DNA of 64,000 bases, from NCBI RefSeq assembly GCF_034006335.1, contig NZ_JAWDIQ010000002.1, one strand, 5' to 3'. The position numbers and the translations under genes were made by a program. Below, piece after piece: positions 62,877-64,000 of this stretch (its first letter is position 1; the number at the start of each line of letters is the position of its first letter). This stretch comes from Paracerasibacillus soli (lineage in GTDB: Bacteria; Bacillota; Bacilli; Bacillales; Amphibacillaceae). The notes beneath the pieces were generated by a model, which searched no databases, was not told the origin of the DNA, and worked only from the letters and a program-made list of their open reading frames with translations.

Positions 62877-64000
62877 TTATTTATATTGTTGCGCTGCTCC
62901 AATAAAACCTACAAACAATGCATGTGGTTTTGTTGGACGTGATTTAAATTCTGGGTGAAATTGACTAGCAACAAACCATGGATGATCTTGTATTTCGATT
63001 GTTTCTACAAGACGACCGTCCGGACTTGTCCAGAAAAGACAAAACCTTTTTCCTCCATTTGTTCACGGTAATCATTATTAAACTCGTAACGATGACGATG
63101 GCGTTCTTCAATCATATCCGCGTCATATGCTGCTTTTGTTTTCGTGCCATCTACTAATTTACATGGGTATTTACCAAGACGTAATGTACCGCCAAGATCA
63201 GATAAATCTTTCTGCTCTGGTAACAAGTCAATAATTGGATAAGCCGTTTTTGGATCAATTTCAGTTGAATGTGCACCATTTAAACCGAGTACATTTCTTG
63301 CAAATTCTACTGTAGCTAATTGCATACCTAGACAAATTCCTAAAAATGGAATCTTCTCCTCCCGTGCAAAACGAATCGCTTCAAGCTTTCCTTCAATACC
63401 ACGATTTCCAAATCCACCAGGGACAATAATGCCATCTACTTCAGATAATGCTTCATCGATTGTTTTTGTATCTAGTTGTTCCGAGTTAATCCATTTCACT
63501 TCTATATCCGCATCATATACGTATCCAGCATGTTTTAACGCCTCTACAACAGATAAATAAGCATCAGGTAGTTCAACATATTTTCCAACTAAACCGATGG
63601 TAACCTTTTTTGTTAGTCCTTGTACACGTTCTACCAATTCACGCCATTCATCCATCTTTGCTTCTTGACATACTAGACCTAAATGATCACACACAAGTTG
63701 ATCTAAATGTTGGTTTTGTAAATCAAGCGGAATTTGATATAACACATCAGCATCACGCATTTCAATGACTGCATTTTCATTAATATCACAAAATAGCGCA
63801 ATCTTTTCTTTCATTTCTTTACTAATATGATGTTCTGTACGTAATACAATTGCATTGGCTAAATTCCCAATGAACGCAATTCCTTCACACTATGTTGCGT
63901 AGGCTTTGTTTTCATTTCACCAGCCGCTTTAATATATGGAACAAGCGTACAATGAATATACATCACATGGTTACGGCCAATATCACTTTTAATTTGTCGA
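62877..64000 (-). CDS. pyrG: CTP synthase (5' part outside window, two frameshifts)
   Basis: The C-terminal two thirds of the enzyme that aminates UTP to CTP. RNHVMYIHCTLVPYIKAAGE, TKPTQHSVKELRSLGI and the glutaminase domain with GIIVPGGFGNRGIEGKLEAI, FLGICLGMQLATVEFARNVL (nucleophile cysteine) and HRHRYEFNNDYRE are present. After repair the end reads GTSPDGRLVETIEIQDHPWF and VASQFHPEFKSRPTKPH with the catalytic histidine and glutamate. A base is missing near 63861-63863 and another near 63028-63031. The stop codon is at 62877-62879. Gene order pyrG-spo0F-fbaA is as in B. subtilis. Confidence 0.93.

Noticed and set aside
1..64000. tRNA or rRNA genes
   Set aside because: No rRNA segment and no convincing cloverleaf with TTCRANYC was seen on either strand when reading the gaps.

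Overview
The window reads as a chromosomal stretch of a spore-forming, flagellated member of the Bacillaceae (low-GC Firmicutes). Gene content and order closely follow the Bacillus subtilis fabZ-flhOP-mbl-spoIIID ... spoIIQ-spoIID-murAA-ywmB-ywzB-atp ... upp-glyA-ywlG-rpiB-ywlE-mntP-ywlC ... spoIIR-prmC-prfA-tdk-rpmE-rho-glpX-murAB-tal-fbaA-spo0F-pyrG segment. An incoming group IIC intron very similar to the Oceanobacillus iheyensis type, and ATP synthase a and c subunits of neutralophile type, fit an Oceanobacillus/Virgibacillus-like organism. I cannot name the species. Almost every gene lies on the minus strand; the one clear plus-strand gene is a C45-type hydrolase at 49182-50227.

Layout. 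1-1401: 5' part of a group IIC intron with its maturase, inserted directly behind the terminator of a small Asp/Asn-rich lipoprotein gene. 2054-7245: fabZ, an EpuA-like membrane protein, flhP, flhO, mbl and spoIIID. 7838-9157: an AimR-type peptide receptor followed by a 38-residue exported peptide and a strong terminator, i.e. an arbitrium-like cell-cell signalling pair with no phage genes around it. 9764-11969: spoIIQ and spoIID. 12255-21498: a murein-peptide import and recycling cluster (dppA, a class A beta-lactamase-fold hydrolase, dppB, dppC, dppD, dppE, ykfA, ykfD) interrupted by a 379-bp inverted-repeat element. 21914-31965: murAA, ywmB, ywzB and the complete ATP synthase operon (atpZI-B-E-F-H-A-G-D-C). 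32508-34815: a secreted subtilisin-like protease. 35446-44460: mnaA, upp, glyA, ywlG, rpiB, a chemoreceptor, ywlE, mntP and ywlC. 45377-48786: ywlB, spoIIR, prmC and prfA. 50249-52857: tdk with a duplicated 3' end flanking two foreign-looking genes. 53111-64000: rpmE2, rho, an intact ISL3-family insertion sequence, glpX, murAB, a tandem intergenic repeat, tal, fbaA, spo0F and the 3' part of pyrG.

Two tandem arrays (about 15 units of 22 bp at 34991-35316 and about 22 units of 21 bp at 44674-45145) share the core GTAGAAG...CATG in opposite orientations, are not explained by any gene and are among the more puzzling features. A GGGGTCTGACCC palindrome recurs in intergenic hairpins.

About 19 one-base indels break otherwise conserved genes (flhP, spoIIQ, ykfD, dppD, dppB, ywzB, the protease, the chemoreceptor, mntP, the C45 hydrolase, tdk, rho, pyrG), most of them in short homopolymers. 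Because they hit core genes such as pyrG and rho, sequencing or assembly error is the simplest explanation. I annotate these as genes spanning the frameshift and state where the frame breaks.
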